Below are positions 6,696 through 8,235 of a DNA stretch of 8,235 bases, piece by piece. Source of the DNA: Clostridia bacterium (GTDB lineage: Bacteria; Bacillota; Clostridia; Christensenellales; CAG-1252). The position numbers and the translations under genes are program-made. The first letter of the stretch is position 1. The number at the start of each line of letters is the position of its first letter. The stretch spans positions 1-8,235 of the forward strand of contig JAGAAA010000106.1 in NCBI GenBank assembly GCA_017615495.1. The letters are read 5' to 3'. The notes under the pieces are model-generated. The model did no database searches. It was given only the letters and a program-made list of their open reading frames with translations, and had not been told where the DNA came from.

Positions 6696-7172
6696 CTATT
6701 CTTTGTCGTTTGAATCATCTGCCGTTTCGTCTTCTTTCGCATTCTCTTTGACCGCCTCTTCCTCCGCGGGATAGATGGCGCTCATCGAGGGCGCAAAGGT
6801 AGACTTTTTGCGGATCACACGGTCCGCCGTAATGCCAATGGCAATGCCGAGGAGTAACCCTACGCCAATGACGATAAGAAGCAACAAGTCGTTCAGTTTG
6901 CGAAAGACGGCAAGCCCTATCCCCACCAATACGACGGGGATGATATAGACGATGAAAGCGGCGCGAAGCACGAACTTGTCGTTCATGGCGACGCCCACTT
7001 TATCCCCAACTTTTGCGCCGAGGGTGTTTTTGACCTCGACGTAGACCTTCATCTTTTCGCCTTTTGCGGTCAAACACATACCGCACTTGTCGCAGGCGGA
7101 CTTTCTGTCGAAAACCACCTTTGCCGTGCCGCGCTTTTCGTTGACGCTTTCGACGATGCCTACTTCCAGCAT
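6696..7172 (-). CDS. RseC/MucC-family membrane protein (SoxR-reducing system RseC-like)
   Basis: A 158-residue protein matching the RseC_MucC family in layout. An N-terminal beta-type domain opens with VGIVESV (4-10) and carries three cysteines in C-x2-C-x2-C (C27, C30, C33). A GAKVGDKVGV stretch (52-61) follows, then two hydrophobic segments at about 68-90 and 96-116 joined by a short turn, and a charged, acidic C-terminal tail (136-158). In gammaproteobacteria, family members act with the Rnf-like Rsx complex in reducing SoxR or influence sigma-E; in Bacillota their role is not established, and no rnf, soxR or sigE gene is visible here. The start at 7172 was chosen over a frame running 29 codons further upstream. 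Family similarity begins at this Met, GAGG lies seven bases before it, and it forms a TAATG overlap with the aspS stop. The gene ends in TAG, 38 bases before trxA. Family assignment is fairly sure; function is open. Confidence 0.85.
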   Translation of the reverse strand: MLEVGIVESVNEKRGTAKVVFDRKSACDKCGMCLTAKGEKMKVYVEVKNTLGAKVGDKVGVAMNDKFVLRAAFIVYIIPVVLVGIGLAVFRKLNDLLLLIVIGVGLLLGIAIGITADRVIRKKSTFAPSMSAIYPAEEEAVKENAKEDETADDSNDKE

Positions 7173-7183
7173 TACTTTTCCTC
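7172..7183 (-). promoter_or_regulatory. TAATG start-stop overlap and RBS for the rseC-like gene
   Basis: The aspS stop TAA (7174-7172) shares its last base with the ATG of the rseC-like gene (7172-7170). GAGG (7183-7180) lies inside the last codons of aspS, seven bases upstream of the ATG. The geometry is classic translational coupling and decides the downstream start. Confidence 0.75.
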
Positions 7184-8235
7184 TTTGGTCACCGCGATGG
7201 CAAGGTCGGTAAGTTGCTTGGGCTCGACGGCGGAAGGCGCGTCGCTCATCAAGCAACAAGCGTTTTGCATCTTGGGGAATGCGATAACGTCCTTGATGCT
7301 TTCCGCCCCGGTAAGAAGCATGACCAACCTATCCAGACCGAAGGCAAGACCGCCGTGAGGGGGCGCGCCGTAACGGAAGGCTTCCACAAAGAAACCGAAA
7401 CGGTCCTTGATGTCCTGATCGGAAAAACCGAGAAGGTTGAATATCTTGCTTTGCATTTGCGGGGTGTGGATCCTGATGGAGCCGCCGCCCGCTTCCTCGC
7501 CGTTGATAACGAGGTCGTACGCCTTGCTGCGCACCTTCAACGGATCGGTGTCAAGGAGCGGCAGGTCTTCGTCCATCGCCGCGGTAAAGGGATGATGGAT
7601 GGCGACGTATCTGCCCTCTTCTTCGCTGTACTCAAGAAGCGGGAACTCGGTGACCCACAAGAAGTCGAAAGAGCCCGCGGGGATCAAGCCTTGATCCTTG
7701 GCGATCTTCAAACGAAGGGCGCCGAGCGCGGCGGAAGCCACGGCGTACTTATCCGCTACGAAGAACAACACGTCTCCCTTCTCCGCGTTTGCGGCGGAGA
7801 GGATGGCGTCCAAAGAACCTCCCTTCAAAAATTTGGCGAAGGAGGAGGTCACGCCCTCGTCCTTGATGGCAAGCCAGGCAAGCCCTTTTGCGCCGTAATC
7901 CTTGACGAATTCGGTGAGTTTGTCGATCTCCTTGCGGCTGTACTTGGCGGCAAGACCTTTTGCGTTGATGAACTTAACTTTGTTACCGGCGGCGACGGTG
8001 CTTTCAAAGACCGAGAAACCGCAATCCTTAACGAGGTCGGACGCGTCTTGCAGTTCAAGCCCAAAACGGGTATCCGGCTTATCCGAGCCGAAGCGATCCA
8101 TCGCCTCCGCATAGGGCATACGGCGAAGCTTTTCAGGCAGTTTTACGCCGATGAGTTTATCGAACACTTCGCGGATCAACCCTTCGGCGACCCCCATTAC
8201 GTCCTCGCAATCGGCATAGCTCATTTCCATATCGA
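7172..8235 (-). CDS. aspS: aspartyl-tRNA synthetase, 5' end outside the window
   Basis: A class II aminoacyl-tRNA synthetase that charges tRNA-Asp (or tRNA-Asn as well in non-discriminating forms). The frame is open to the window edge. The first visible residues, DMEMSYADCEDVM, match the segment just after motif 2, so roughly 230-240 residues are missing: the N-terminal anticodon-binding OB fold, motif 1 and motif 2. Residue positions below count from the first visible Met. Seen: RMPYAEAMDRFGSDKPDTRFG (37-57); the bacterial GAD insertion (about 60-170); TEFPLLEY (194-201); HHPFTA (212-217); GGGSIRIH (248-255); motif 3 APPHGGLAFGLDRL (289-302) with its ATP-contacting arginine; AFPK (317-320); and the family-typical SDAPSAVEPKQL near the end. 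The GAD domain and GGGSIRIH place it in the bacterial AspRS type rather than the shorter archaeal type. The residues that decide tRNA discrimination lie outside the window. Its stop overlaps the rseC-like start by one base. Confidence 0.97.
   Translation of the reverse strand, partial: DMEMSYADCEDVMGVAEGLIREVFDKLIGVKLPEKLRRMPYAEAMDRFGSDKPDTRFGLELQDASDLVKDCGFSVFESTVAAGNKVKFINAKGLAAKYSRKEIDKLTEFVKDYGAKGLAWLAIKDEGVTSSFAKFLKGGSLDAILSAANAEKGDVLFFVADKYAVASAALGALRLKIAKDQGLIPAGSFDFLWVTEFPLLEYSEEEGRYVAIHHPFTAAMDEDLPLLDTDPLKVRSKAYDLVINGEEAGGGSIRIHTPQMQSKIFNLLGFSDQDIKDRFGFFVEAFRYGAPPHGGLAFGLDRLVMLLTGAESIKDVIAFPKMQNACCLMSDAPSAVEPKQLTDLAIAVTKEEK

Noticed and set aside
6658..6720. A possible internal promoter upstream of trxA (TAAAAT as -10)
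   Set aside because: The best -35 candidate, ACGACA, matches four of six positions but sits 20 bases away, too far. AT-rich sequence alone gives such hexamers by chance.
7173..7259. A 29-codon upstream extension of the rseC-like gene starting at 7259
   Set aside because: The extension overlaps aspS out of frame, is very rich in Arg and Cys unlike the family, and family similarity begins at the Met at 7172, which has a well-placed GAGG.

Overview
This window is a densely packed stretch of bacterial housekeeping genes. All seven genes I can support lie on the minus strand, so transcription runs from high to low coordinates: aspS (5' end outside the window), an RseC/MucC-family membrane protein, trxA, glyA, a NifS/IscS-type cysteine desulfurase, pcrA and ligA (3' end outside the window). 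No stretch without a gene is longer than 38 bases. I see no RNA gene, mobile element, CRISPR array, phage gene or origin.

The likely source is a member of the Bacillota, probably an uncultured clostridial lineage; this is inference. The reasons are the pcrA-ligA adjacency (as in the Bacillus subtilis pcrB-pcrA-ligA operon), a PcrA with a Bacillota-style C-terminal Tudor-like domain, a LigA resembling a divergent clostridial type, a short RseC-like protein outside any rnf or sigma-E context, and strong purine-rich Shine-Dalgarno sites. G+C content is moderate, and TTA, CTA and TCA codons look rare on the coding strand. That rarity explains the very long but meaningless open frames on the plus strand.

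Layout in transcription order: aspS (7172-8235) overlaps the rseC-like gene (6696-7172) by one base in a TAATG junction. A 38-base AT-rich gap leads to trxA (6346-6657). A 36-base gap with a small GC hairpin leads to glyA (5053-6309). Three bases separate glyA from the cysteine desulfurase gene (3871-5049), which has no clear ribosome binding site of its own. Gaps of 11 and 10 bases precede pcrA (1676-3859) and ligA (1-1665). The spacing suggests one polycistronic unit, or two or three overlapping ones.

Functionally the unit mixes translation (AspRS), thiol redox (thioredoxin, perhaps the RseC-like protein), PLP enzymes of one-carbon and sulfur metabolism (SHMT, cysteine desulfurase) and DNA repair (PcrA helicase, NAD-dependent ligase). 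I found no undescribed system. The points worth a second look are modest: a divergent LigA motif set, the RseC-like/thioredoxin pairing, a serine at a usually basic thioredoxin position, reinitiation-type coupling of glyA to the desulfurase gene, and three inverted repeats, two of them inside coding sequence.
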